Both the position numbers and the translations under genes were made by a program. From Sphingopyxis panaciterrulae (GTDB lineage Bacteria > Pseudomonadota > Alphaproteobacteria > Sphingomonadales > Sphingomonadaceae), in NCBI RefSeq assembly GCF_014199295.1, contig NZ_JACIJH010000010.1, forward strand, positions 62,001 through 126,000: a DNA stretch of 64,000 nt, in the 5' to 3' direction. A model generated the notes under the pieces. It ran no database searches, had not been told where the DNA came from, and worked only from the letters and a program-made list of their open reading frames with translations. This document shows, piece by piece, positions 17,099 to 25,437 of the stretch (position 1 is its first letter; each line of letters starts with the position of its first letter).

Positions 17099-17432
17099 GC
17101 GCTGGCTTCGTTGGAGTATCGAGATTGTAGCGTTCTTTACCTAGCCATTTGGGGTTTGAGTAAACTGCCATCGTCATTGCGAGCGAAACGAAGCAATCCA
17201 GAGCCCGCGTAAACCGCTCTGGATTGCTTCGTTTCGCTCGCAATGACGATGGTTTACACTTCTACCACGCCCCGCGTGACAACCCCCTGCCCCCTCGTTA
17301 CAAACCTGTCCCGATGCAGCAGGGACTCGCGGCCTGACGACGAGAGCCGTTGCAGCGACATCGTGCTGAGGGGTCGCCGGCATGACTTGGGGCCGCACCG
17401 GGGTGGTGCGTGGCTGAGGGGGCGACTGGCAT
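17099..17432. other. 334-base gene-free interval between cobT and the ThDP enzyme
   Basis: Holds the 37-bp perfect inverted repeat described separately at 17168-17252, and close to the next gene a small hairpin (CGCACC at 17394-17399, GGTGCG at 17405-17410). A GAGGGGG tract (17416-17422) lies 10 bases before the downstream ATG at 17433 and is the likely ribosome site. No convincing reading frame is seen in either strand. Confidence 0.6.
17168..17252. repeat. CATTGCGAGCGAA-type inverted repeat, 37-bp perfect arms
   Basis: Left arm 17168-17204 (begins CCATCGTCATTGCGAGCGAA) and right arm 17216-17252 are exact reverse complements over 37 bp, around an 11-base loop. The flanks GTAAAC and GTTTAC extend it imperfectly. 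The same family recurs at 20588. In RNA it would be a very stable hairpin, and could stop transcription from cobT. Similar repeats are, to my knowledge, widespread in alphaproteobacterial genomes. Confidence 0.9.
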
Positions 17433-19079
17433 ATGACAAAAGCATCGGACCTGTTCATCGAATGCCTGGAGCAAGAGGGCGTCGAATATATCTTCGGCGT
17501 GCCGGGCGAGGAGAATCTGGATTTTCTCGACAGCCTGTCGCGGTCGAAGACGATCAGGCTGATCCTGACCCGGCACGAGCAGGGCGCGGGCTTCATGGCC
17601 GCGACCTATGGTCGGCATACCGGCAAGACCGGCGTGTGCCTCGCGACGTTGGGGCCGGGCGCGACGAATTTCGTCACCGCGGCCGCCTATGCGCAATTGG
17701 GCGGCATGCCGATGATGATGATCACCGGGCAGAAACCGATCAAGAAATCGAAGCAGGGCCGCTTCCAGATCCTCGACGTCGTGCGGATGATGGGGCCGAT
17801 CACCAAATATACCCACCAGATGGCGAGCAGCGACAATATCCCCAGCCGGGTGCGTGAGGCCTTCCGCCTCGCCGAGGAGGAAAAGCCCGGCGCGGTGCAT
17901 ATCGAGCTGCCCGAGGATATCGCCGACGAGCAGACCGATTCCGTCCCGTTGAAACGCAGCCATTCGCGGCGGCCGACCGCCGACGTCAAGTCGATCCGCG
18001 AGGCCGTGAAGACGCTGGAAAAGGCCAGATCGCCCGTGCTCGTCATCGGCGCCGGCGCGAACCGCACCATGACCAGCCGGATGCTGCTGCAATTCATCGA
18101 AAAAACCGGCATCCCCTTCCTGACGACGCAGCTTGGCAAGGGGGTGATCGACGAGCGCCACCCCAAATTCCTCGGCTGCGCGGCGCTCAGCGCGGGCGAT
18201 TTCGTCCACCGCGCGGTCGAGGCGTCGGACTGCATCGTCAACATCGGCCACGACGTCATCGAAAAGCCGCCCTTCTTCATGAAGGCGGGCGGGCCGACGG
18301 TCATCCATGTCTCGACCAAGACCGCCGAGGTCGATCCCGTCTATTTCCCCGACATCGAGGTGATCGGCGACATCGCCAACGCGATCTGGCAGATCAAGGA
18401 GGACATCGTCCCCAACGGCGGCTGGAAGTTCGACCATATGCTCGCCTATCGCAGGGCCGAGGTCGACCACACCGCGCCGCTCGCCGCCGACGCGCGCTTC
18501 CCGATCTTTCCGCCGCATCTGGTGCACCAGGTGCGGGACGCGATGCCCGACGATGCGATCATCTGTCTCGACAATGGCGTCTACAAGATCTGGTTCGCGC
18601 GCGGCTATACCGCCTATCGCCCCAACACGGTACTGCTCGACAACGCGCTCGCGTCGATGGGCGCCGGGCTGCCCAGCGCGATGATGTCGGCGATGCTCTA
18701 CCCGGAGCGCAAGGTCATGGCGATCTGCGGCGACGGCGGCTTCATGATGAACAGCCAGGAGATGGAGACCGCGGTGCGGCTGGGGCTGAACCTGACCGTG
18801 CTAATTCTCAACGACAACAGCTATGGCATGATCCGCTGGAAACAGGCGAACATGGGGTTCAAGGACTGGGGGCTGACCTATGGCAACCCCGATTTCGTCA
18901 AATATGCCGAAAGCTATGGCGCCAGCGGCTACCGCGTCGAAAGCGCCGCGCATCTGACGGAACTTCTGGCCCAAACGCGCGATACGCCGGGGGTGCACCT
19001 GATCGACTGCCCGGTCGATTATTCGGAGAACGACCAGATTTTGAACATCGACATCAAGCGGTTGTCGAAGGAGTTGTAG
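17433..19079 (+). CDS. Thiamine-diphosphate enzyme, acetolactate synthase large-subunit type
   Basis: 548 residues in the order of the ALS/POX family. The N-terminal PYR domain has the catalytic Glu in LTRHEQGAGFMAATYGR (residue 49). The middle domain has VLVIGAGANRTM, and the C-terminal PP domain binds ThDP-Mg through GDGGFMMNSQEMETA and LNDNSYGMIRWKQ. By family it condenses pyruvate to acetolactate. No small regulatory subunit is next to it, so a catabolic or alternative 2-oxoacid role is possible. An aldehyde dehydrogenase follows 61 bases downstream in the same direction. Confidence 0.88.
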   Translation: MTKASDLFIECLEQEGVEYIFGVPGEENLDFLDSLSRSKTIRLILTRHEQGAGFMAATYGRHTGKTGVCLATLGPGATNFVTAAAYAQLGGMPMMMITGQKPIKKSKQGRFQILDVVRMMGPITKYTHQMASSDNIPSRVREAFRLAEEEKPGAVHIELPEDIADEQTDSVPLKRSHSRRPTADVKSIREAVKTLEKARSPVLVIGAGANRTMTSRMLLQFIEKTGIPFLTTQLGKGVIDERHPKFLGCAALSAGDFVHRAVEASDCIVNIGHDVIEKPPFFMKAGGPTVIHVSTKTAEVDPVYFPDIEVIGDIANAIWQIKEDIVPNGGWKFDHMLAYRRAEVDHTAPLAADARFPIFPPHLVHQVRDAMPDDAIICLDNGVYKIWFARGYTAYRPNTVLLDNALASMGAGLPSAMMSAMLYPERKVMAICGDGGFMMNSQEMETAVRLGLNLTVLILNDNSYGMIRWKQANMGFKDWGLTYGNPDFVKYAESYGASGYRVESAAHLTELLAQTRDTPGVHLIDCPVDYSENDQILNIDIKRLSKEL

Positions 19080-19101
19080 GATCGCGTCGGGCCGCTCTGG
19101 G

Positions 19102-19119
19102 TCCCCGCTTTCGCGGGGA
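19102..19119. repeat. Short TCCCCGC/GCGGGGA hairpin
   Basis: 7-bp arms (19102-19108 and 19113-19119) around TTTC, between the ThDP enzyme and the aldehyde dehydrogenase. Resembles the small REP-like hairpins scattered through sphingomonad genomes. It lies about 22 bases before the GTG start of the next gene, so it could also affect its translation. Confidence 0.55.
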
Positions 19120-19140
19120 TAACAGCCTTGGAGAATAATT

Positions 19141-20574
19141 GTGAAGTTGAAGGACGTCTACCCGCTCTACCTCAACAACAAGGCGGCGCAGCCCAACACC
19201 GACCTCGCGGTGACCGACAAGTTCACCGGCGAGGTCGCCTTCCGCACCGCGCTCGCGACCCCCGACGTCATCGACGAAGCGATCGCCGGCACCGTCCGCG
19301 CTGCCGAGCCGATGGCGCGGCTCGCGAGCTTCGAGAAGCAGGATGTGCTGAACCATTGCGTCGGGCGCTTCCGCGAACGCTTCGACGAACTCGCCTATGC
19401 GCTGTGCGTCGAGGCGGGGAAGCCGATCGCCGACAGCGAAGGCGAGGTCACGCGGCTGATCGATACCTTCCGCATCGCCGCCGAGGAGGCCGTGCGCAAC
19501 TATGGCGAGGTGCAGCCGCTCGACATCTCGGCGCGGGCCAAGGGCTATATGGGGATGTGGAAGCGGGTGCCGATCGGGCCGTGCAGCTTCATCTCGCCGT
19601 TCAATTTCCCGCTCAACCTCGCCGCGCACAAGATCGCGCCGGCGATCGCGATGGGCTGTCCCTTCGTGATGAAACCCGCGTCGATGACGCCGCTGGGCGC
19701 GATCATCATGGGCGAAGTGCTCGCCGAATGCGACATATTGCCGGAAGGCGCTTTTTCGATCCTGCCCGCGACGCGCGAGGGCGCCGACCTGTTCACCACC
19801 GACGAGCGGCTAAAATTGCTGAGCTTCACCGGCTCCCCCGCGGTCGGCTGGGATCTCAAGGCCAAGGCCGGGAAGAAGAAGGTCATCCTCGAACTCGGCG
19901 GCAATGCCGCCGTGATCGTCGACAAGGATGCCGATCTCGACCATGCGCTCGCGCGGATCATCTTCGGCGCCTTCTATCAGTCGGGGCAGTCGTGCATCGG
20001 GGTGCAGCGGATCATCATCCACGCCGACATCTACGACCGGTTCCGCGACATGCTGGTCGAAAAGACGAAGACGCTGGTCGCGGGCGATCCCAAGGACCGC
20101 AAGACCTTCATCGGCCCGATGATCTCCGAAAAGGAAGCCGCGCGGCTCGACGGCTGGATTCAGGAGGCGGTCGCGGACAGCGCGAAGCTGCTCGTCGGCG
20201 GCAAGCGCGAGGGGGCCATGCTCGAAGCGACGCTGCTCGAAGATGTCGACCGCGGCGCCAAGGCCTATCGCGAGGAAGCCTTCGGCCCGCTCGCCATCCT
20301 GTCGAAATTCACCGACTGGGACGATGCGCTCGCCGAGATCAACGACAGCAAGTTCGGGCTCCAAGCCGGCCTTTTCACCCGCGACCTGCATCAGGTGCTG
20401 GCGGCATGGGACGAGCTGGAGGTCGGCGGCATCGTCGTCAACGACATCTCCTCCTACCGCGTCGACAACATGCCCTATGGCGGGGTCAAGGATTCGGGGC
20501 TCGGCCGCGAGGGCATCCGCTTCGCGATGGAGGACATGAGCGAAATCCGGAATCTGGTGATAAGGCGGGTCTGA
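19141..20574 (+). CDS. NAD(P)-dependent aldehyde dehydrogenase family protein
   Basis: 477 residues, start GTG at 19141. Catalytic residues are in place: Asn155 in ISPFNFPLN, Glu251 in ILELGGNAAV and Cys285 in GQSCIGVQR. The C-terminal NDISSYRVDNMPYGGVKDSG is typical of the phosphorylated- or sulfo-aldehyde branch (GAPN, lactaldehyde, sulfolactaldehyde dehydrogenases) rather than betaine-aldehyde enzymes. It follows the ThDP enzyme at 61 bases, suggesting that one makes and the other oxidises a related aldehyde or 2-oxo compound. The physiological substrate is unknown. Confidence 0.92.
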   Translation: MKLKDVYPLYLNNKAAQPNTDLAVTDKFTGEVAFRTALATPDVIDEAIAGTVRAAEPMARLASFEKQDVLNHCVGRFRERFDELAYALCVEAGKPIADSEGEVTRLIDTFRIAAEEAVRNYGEVQPLDISARAKGYMGMWKRVPIGPCSFISPFNFPLNLAAHKIAPAIAMGCPFVMKPASMTPLGAIIMGEVLAECDILPEGAFSILPATREGADLFTTDERLKLLSFTGSPAVGWDLKAKAGKKKVILELGGNAAVIVDKDADLDHALARIIFGAFYQSGQSCIGVQRIIIHADIYDRFRDMLVEKTKTLVAGDPKDRKTFIGPMISEKEAARLDGWIQEAVADSAKLLVGGKREGAMLEATLLEDVDRGAKAYREEAFGPLAILSKFTDWDDALAEINDSKFGLQAGLFTRDLHQVLAAWDELEVGGIVVNDISSYRVDNMPYGGVKDSGLGREGIRFAMEDMSEIRNLVIRRV

Positions 20575-20587
20575 CCGAAAGAAGCCC

Positions 20588-20680
20588 GTCATTGCGGGGA
20601 GCGCAGCGACGAAATAATCTCCAAGCCATCGTCATCGACGGACGAAAGCTGGAGATTGCTTCGCTCCGCTCGCAATGACG
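20588..20680. repeat. CATTGCGAGCG-type repeat, degenerate copy
   Basis: Right arm (20648-20680) has GGAGATTGCTTCGCTCCGCT then CGCAATGACG. The left arm begins CGTCATTGCGGGGAGCGCAG and pairs imperfectly. It is the same family as the perfect copy at 17168. It lies right after the aldehyde dehydrogenase stop and may end its transcript. Confidence 0.75.
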
Positions 20681-20698
20681 AATTCGGTCCATCGTCAC

Positions 20699-20731
20699 CG
20701 AACCGCCATCGAACCGTCGCCGAACCGTCTT
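20699..20731. promoter_or_regulatory. Three CGAACCGYC direct repeats phased at 11 bp
   Basis: CGAACCGCCAT, CGAACCGTCGC and CGAACCGTCTT follow each other without gap, so GAACCG falls at 20700, 20711 and 20722. A spacing of one helical turn is how OmpR/PhoB-type response regulators bind tandem half-sites. The array lies 75-107 bases before the LpxH-like start and directly before TTCACTTTGAT, a possible weak promoter element. The regulator is unknown; this is a prediction. Confidence 0.5.
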
Positions 20732-20805
20732 CACTTTGATTCGCAGGATGTAACAAAAGCCGTGTCTAGGCCGGAACAGCCGCAAGCTGCCTTCAGGAGT
20801 GCGAC

Positions 20806-21687
20806 ATGGCCTCGATCTCGACGCTGCCCATACCGGCCCGCTTTCCCGATCCCTTCACGACCGAGCCGCATGTGCCCGAACGCGTCGTCGGCAAGCGCCG
20901 CAGCTATCGCGCCGTGTGGGTCAGCGACATCCACCTCGGCACCCGCGGCTGCAATGCCAATCTGCTGATCGACTTCTTCGATCACGTCGATTGCGAGACG
21001 CTCTATCTGGTCGGCGACATCATCGACGGCTGGCGGCTCAAGAAACGGCATTTCTGGCCGCCCGAACACAACGACGTCGTCTGGCGCGTGCTGAAGCGCG
21101 CCAAGCGCGGCACCCGTGTCGTCTATGTCCCCGGCAATCACGACGAGATGGTCAAGCCCTTCGACGGCTTCGATTTCGGCGGGGTCGAGATCCGCCGCGA
21201 GGCGATCCACGAAACCGCCGATGGCCGGGCGCTGCTGGTCGTCCACGGCGACGAGTTCGACGCGGTGATGCTCGCCCACCGCTGGCTCGCCTTCGTCGGC
21301 GACGCCGCCTACACCGCGCTGATGAAGGCAAATGTGGTGGTGAACGCCATCCGCAGCCGCCTCGGCCTGCCCTATTGGTCACTGTCGCTCGTCGCCAAGC
21401 ACAAGGTCAAGAACGCCGTCCAGTTCATCGGCCACTATGAGGAAGTCGTCGCCCACGCGGCGCGATCGCGCGGGGTCGATGGGGTCGTGTGCGGCCATAT
21501 CCACAGCGCCGAAATGCGCGCGATCGACGGGGTGGACTATTACAACGACGGCGACTGGGTCGAAGGCTGCACGGCGCTGGTCGAACATCACGACGGCACG
21601 ATGGAAGTCCTGCACTGGGCCGAAGAGGTCGCAGCGCGCGCGGCGCCGGCGGCGCTGGACCTTCCCGCGCCGGCGCGCGCGGCATGA
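20806..21687 (+). CDS. UDP-2,3-diacylglucosamine diphosphatase-like metallophosphoesterase
   Basis: 293 residues. All five calcineurin-type metal motifs are present in order: VSDIHLG, VGDIIDGW, PGNHDE, VVHGDEFD and VCGHIHSAEM. This arrangement, with the NDGDWVEGCTALVE ending, is that of the LpxH family, which hydrolyses UDP-2,3-diacylglucosamine to lipid X in lipid A synthesis at the inner membrane. A few homologues act on other envelope precursors, so the symbol is left open. ATG at 20806 has AGGAG upstream. It overlaps the next glycosyltransferase gene (ATGA). Confidence 0.88.
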   Translation: MASISTLPIPARFPDPFTTEPHVPERVVGKRRSYRAVWVSDIHLGTRGCNANLLIDFFDHVDCETLYLVGDIIDGWRLKKRHFWPPEHNDVVWRVLKRAKRGTRVVYVPGNHDEMVKPFDGFDFGGVEIRREAIHETADGRALLVVHGDEFDAVMLAHRWLAFVGDAAYTALMKANVVVNAIRSRLGLPYWSLSLVAKHKVKNAVQFIGHYEEVVAHAARSRGVDGVVCGHIHSAEMRAIDGVDYYNDGDWVEGCTALVEHHDGTMEVLHWAEEVAARAAPAALDLPAPARAA

Positions 21688-22772
21688 GAATCCTGATTGT
21701 CAGCGACGCCTGGGAGCCGCAGGTCAACGGTGTCGTCCGCACGCTGCAAGCGACAATCGCCGAATTGCGCGCTGCGGGTCACGAGGTCGCAGTGATCTCG
21801 CCCGACCTGTTCCGTTCGATCCCCTGCCCCACCTATGGCGAAATCCGCCTGGCCTTCGCGGGGTGGCGTGCCGTCGGCCGGCATATCCGCGCCTTCGCGC
21901 CGCAAGCGATCCATATTTCGACCGAGGGCCCGCTCGGCCTCGCCGCGCGGCGCTGGTGTCTGAAGACCGGCTTTCCCTTTACCACCGCCTATCACACGCG
22001 CTTTCCGGACTATGTCGCGGCACGAATGCCCGTGTCGCCGTCGCTGGTCTGGCGCTTCATCCGCTGGTTCCATCGGCCGGCACGACACATCATGGTCGCA
22101 ACCCCCTCACTGCGGCAGGAGCTCGCCGATCAGGGGCTGGAACAGACGATGCTGTGGGAGCGCGGGGTCGACCATGCGCTCTTCCGTCCCGACCGCGCAC
22201 CCCATCCTGCGTTCGCCGACTTGCCCCGCCCCATTCAACTCTATGTGGGGCGCGTCGCGGTCGAGAAGAATATCGAGGCTTTCCTCGACGCCAGCCATCC
22301 CGGCACCAAGGTGATCGTCGGCGACGGCCCGGCGCTCACCGACCTTGGGGCGCGCTATCCCGCTGCGGTCTTCCTCGGCAAGCTCGGCGGCGAGAGGCTC
22401 GCCGCCGCCTATGCCGGCGCCGACGTCTTCGTCTTCCCGAGCCGCACCGATACCTTCGGACTCGTCGTCATCGAGGCGCTGTCCTGCGGCACGCCGGTCG
22501 CCGCCTATCCCGTGCCGGGACCGGGCGACATCGTGACCGGCGAAGCGGGCGCGCTCGACGATGATTTGGGCGCGGCAATCGCACGCGCCCTTCTGCGCGA
22601 CCGCGCCGACGCCGCCGCACTGGGCGCACGCTATAGCTGGTCGGCCTGCACCGCGCAGTTTCTGGAAGCCCTGACGTTCGTGCGGGGCGGCACGCCCTCC
22701 CCCGAAGGGGAAGGGGAAGGGGTGCCGCCATCAGAACGCCTTGCGCCACTCCAACTCGATATAGCGGCCTAG
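21684..22772 (+). CDS. GT4-family glycosyltransferase (mannosyltransferase-like)
   Basis: 362 residues of the GT-B fold. The N-terminal half has VSDAWEPQVNGVVRTLQATI, the opening of the GT4 mannosyl/glucosyl transferases acting on lipids. The C-terminal half has LYVGRVAVEKNIEAFLDA and the donor-site VFVFPSRTDTFGLVVIEALS. Coupled to the LpxH-like gene by ATGA, so it probably glycosylates an envelope lipid. Odd: the last about 28 residues (from GGTPSPEGEGEG) are read through a GC-rich hairpin repeat and over the end of the convergent TonB-receptor gene, a 42-base overlap. Confidence 0.88.
   Translation: MRILIVSDAWEPQVNGVVRTLQATIAELRAAGHEVAVISPDLFRSIPCPTYGEIRLAFAGWRAVGRHIRAFAPQAIHISTEGPLGLAARRWCLKTGFPFTTAYHTRFPDYVAARMPVSPSLVWRFIRWFHRPARHIMVATPSLRQELADQGLEQTMLWERGVDHALFRPDRAPHPAFADLPRPIQLYVGRVAVEKNIEAFLDASHPGTKVIVGDGPALTDLGARYPAAVFLGKLGGERLAAAYAGADVFVFPSRTDTFGLVVIEALSCGTPVAAYPVPGPGDIVTGEAGALDDDLGAAIARALLRDRADAAALGARYSWSACTAQFLEALTFVRGGTPSPEGEGEGVPPSERLAPLQLDIAA
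22689..22726. terminator. GC-rich hairpin in the convergent overlap, possible bidirectional terminator
   Basis: GGCACGCCCTCCCC (from 22689) can pair with GGGGTGCC (to 22726) and the intervening GGGGAAGGGGAA block. It resembles a fragment of the palindromic ends of the DUF559-linked repeats. It lies between the glycosyltransferase and the TonB-receptor genes but is inside the first one's coding frame. No T-run follows. Confidence 0.4.
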
Positions 22773-25241
22773 CGAATCGGTATAGCCGGGCTGGTAGTTC
22801 AGCGGCACGACCCCGCTCGCGTCGGTCACCTTGCGCTGTGCGTCGAACAGATTGTTGACCGACAAGCGCAGGCGCGAGTTCTTGAGGAACGACAGGTCGT
22901 CCGTCAGTTTCGGCATCTGGTTGAAGTCCGCGAAGATGCGCAGGTTGAACGTTGCCAGATCGTGGAATTTCAAGTCGCCGTTGGCGCCCCCGACGATGGT
23001 GCTGCCGCTGTCGTACTTGGCGCTGACGCGGGTCCCGAACCCCTTGTAGAAGACGCCGCCGTTGAGCTCGACGAGGTGGCGGTTGCTGCCGCCGCCGCTC
23101 CCCGTCGCCGAGCCGTTCAGCAGGTCGAGTTCGGGAACGCCGGGACCGATCAGCACTTTGTCGGTCAGCTTGATCGTGTGGTAGAGCGAGACCTGCCAGC
23201 GGCCGCCCTGCTGGCCGCCGCCGAAGCGCCCGCCGCCCCGGCCGAAGCCGCGCCCGCCGCCGCGCCGCGGCCGCTCGGCAGCAGGAGGCGGGGCCGCCTG
23301 CTCGCCGCTCTTCGCGCCGCCTTCGGGCGGCGGGGGAGCATCATCACCCGGAGGCGGGGCATCGCCACGCGGCGGAGCGCCGGCGCCCGACCGGCGCGCG
23401 CCGCGCCCGCGGCCTTCGCCGCCGGCTCCCGGCTCTGGCTGGCCGAAACTCTTGCTGAAATTGACGCCCCAGCGAATCTGCGAATTGACCGCGCGGTCGA
23501 AATTGACCGGCCGCTGGTCGATCGCGATCAGATTGCCGGCACCATCGCGGGTCACGCGGTCGGGAAAGGCCGCTTCGATCTCCGGCGTCAGCAACGGCAG
23601 GCTGTTCGCCGTATCGTCGCTGCGATTGTGATTATAATCGATCGAGAAGCGCAGCCCATCGACCATCGGCACCTCCCAATTGAGGCCGAACTTGAGGTCG
23701 CGCCGCTGCTCGGCACGCAGGAAGGGATTGCCGCCGGTCGTGGTGGCGATCTGCACCGTCTGGCCGGTCGCGAAGTCGTAATAGGTTACCCCCGACGTCA
23801 CCAGCGGCGCTGCGCCTAGCTGGGTCACGCTGGGCGCAGCCTCGTCACTCTTGAAGCTCGCGATCAGCGACAGATTGCCGGTCAGCCCCCAATTCGCGGT
23901 CGCGCCCCAGCTCGTGAGCGCCGAAAAATCGCTCGGCCGCTCGGCCTGGGCGTTGAGGGTCAGCGACAGCCGGCCGATGTTGCCGACATCATAGTCGGGA
24001 TCGAGCAGCGGCACGGTCAGCGAGCCAAAGACGCTCGGCGTGTCGCGGCCGAGGTCGGTCGTCGTGATGTCGCCGGCGCGCAGCGAGCGGCTGTCGTAGC
24101 GCAGGCCGGTGTAGCCGCCGGTGATCGAGGCGCGGATCGGCCCCGCCCAGCCTTCGGTGACGCTACCCGAGATATTGGCGTTGGTACCGAAACTCTGCTG
24201 GCTGCTGTCGAAGCGGTCGCGCGTCCCATCATCCTGTTCGGTGAAGGTGCGCTGGTCGGCGTCGGCATAATTGCCCGTCAGCGACCAGCGCCAGTCGCCG
24301 AGCATGCCGTTGAGGCTGGCCGAGCCCTCCCAATTCTGGGTGCGGCTCTCGCGGCGCAGCGCCGCGCCGACACCATCTTCGCCGAGCCCCAGCAAGGCCA
24401 GGCTGTCTGTCTGATCGAAGCGCAGGCTGGCCTGCACGTCGGTCACCTTGTCGAGGTTCCGGACGATCGTGCCCTCGATCATATATTGATCGCTTGCCGG
24501 CGAAAGGCTGCGCGCTGACGCTTCGGCGGCGCGGGCCGGGTCGTCGTAGGCGAGGTCGCGCTCGCTTTCGAGGAGCATCGTCTGATGCTCCCAACTCGCG
24601 TTGAGGTTGAGCCGGCCAGTATCGCCGATCGCGATGAAGGAGGGTTCGAGCTCGCTCTTGAACTGGCCGCCCTGCGTCGGCACCCCGGCCTCCGCCTCGG
24701 CAGATATCTGCCGAAAATCGGGCTTGAGCACGAAATTGACGACGCGCTCGGTCGCGGCATAGCCATATTGCAGCGCGACCTCTTCAGGGAAAATCTCGAC
24801 CTTGGCGATCGCTTCGGGCGGGATATTGCGCACCGCGCCAAAGCCCGAGATGCGCCGGCCGTTGACCAGAATCACCGGGCGCCCACCCCCGCGACCACGC
24901 CCCGAGCGCGTCTGCGGTTCGAGCGCTTCGAGCAGTTCCTCGATCGACGACACGCCGTAGCTGGCGACCGCGGCCTCGTCGAGTTCGGCCTCGGGCGCGA
25001 AATCGGTGTCGAGCTGTCCCGCGAGCCGGGTGCCGGTGACGACGATCTCGTCGTCGTCATATTCGTCTTCGTCCTCAGCCGGCGCCGCCGCTTCGCCGCC
25101 GGCGGCGGGCTGTTCGGTCGTCGCGGCGGCGGTCACTGCGACCGGCGGCGGCAGAGCTTCGGCCATTGCCGGCAGCGCCGACGACGCAGCCGTCGCCAGC
25201 AGGGCGGCGCGCACCGAAAGAGAGAGGCGAGTCTTGTTCAT
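22731..25241 (-). CDS. TonB-dependent outer-membrane receptor with Gly/Arg/Pro-rich insert
   Basis: 836 residues. Signal peptide at 1-27 (LLATAASSALPAMAEA), an acidic linker, then DDEIVVTGTRL, a TonB-box-like segment. The plug domain includes SIEELLEALEPQTRSGRGRG and RPVILVNGRRISGFGAVRNI. The remaining about 600 residues are amphipathic barrel strands, ending in aromatic-rich YIELEWRKAF with the C-terminal Phe expected of outer-membrane barrels. A stretch of about 80 residues coded at 23195-23430 is almost only Gly, Arg, Pro, Ala and Asp. The transported substrate is unknown. Start chosen at MNKTRLSLS (25241). Confidence 0.92.
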   Translation of the reverse strand: MNKTRLSLSVRAALLATAASSALPAMAEALPPPVAVTAAATTEQPAAGGEAAAPAEDEDEYDDDEIVVTGTRLAGQLDTDFAPEAELDEAAVASYGVSSIEELLEALEPQTRSGRGRGGGRPVILVNGRRISGFGAVRNIPPEAIAKVEIFPEEVALQYGYAATERVVNFVLKPDFRQISAEAEAGVPTQGGQFKSELEPSFIAIGDTGRLNLNASWEHQTMLLESERDLAYDDPARAAEASARSLSPASDQYMIEGTIVRNLDKVTDVQASLRFDQTDSLALLGLGEDGVGAALRRESRTQNWEGSASLNGMLGDWRWSLTGNYADADQRTFTEQDDGTRDRFDSSQQSFGTNANISGSVTEGWAGPIRASITGGYTGLRYDSRSLRAGDITTTDLGRDTPSVFGSLTVPLLDPDYDVGNIGRLSLTLNAQAERPSDFSALTSWGATANWGLTGNLSLIASFKSDEAAPSVTQLGAAPLVTSGVTYYDFATGQTVQIATTTGGNPFLRAEQRRDLKFGLNWEVPMVDGLRFSIDYNHNRSDDTANSLPLLTPEIEAAFPDRVTRDGAGNLIAIDQRPVNFDRAVNSQIRWGVNFSKSFGQPEPGAGGEGRGRGARRSGAGAPPRGDAPPPGDDAPPPPEGGAKSGEQAAPPPAAERPRRGGGRGFGRGGGRFGGGQQGGRWQVSLYHTIKLTDKVLIGPGVPELDLLNGSATGSGGGSNRHLVELNGGVFYKGFGTRVSAKYDSGSTIVGGANGDLKFHDLATFNLRIFADFNQMPKLTDDLSFLKNSRLRLSVNNLFDAQRKVTDASGVVPLNYQPGYTDSLGRYIELEWRKAF

Positions 25242-25437
25242 GGGAGGGAGAAGCCTTCTATTCTTATATCGTCGTCGGTTTCTTAACGGGATCGACTGAA
25301 TGCGGCCTGACGCCGCTCTTTTCTTGGGGTTCATCTGGTCGCAATTTGTCGCAACAATATGGCAGCGCCAGCAATGCTCGACCAACGACCCACCGCGACC
25401 GCTGGACAGCAGACGCCGGCCTCTTTATCGGCCACCC

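Noticed and set aside
17394-17410. Riboswitch or leader peptide before the acetolactate-synthase-like gene
   Set aside because: Only a 6-bp hairpin and no leader frame rich in Val, Leu or Ile; not enough for attenuation or a known riboswitch.
25338-25354. Repeated GTCGCAA in the guaA/TonB-receptor divergent space as operator
   Set aside because: Only two 7-base copies at 10-bp spacing; too weak to support a site.
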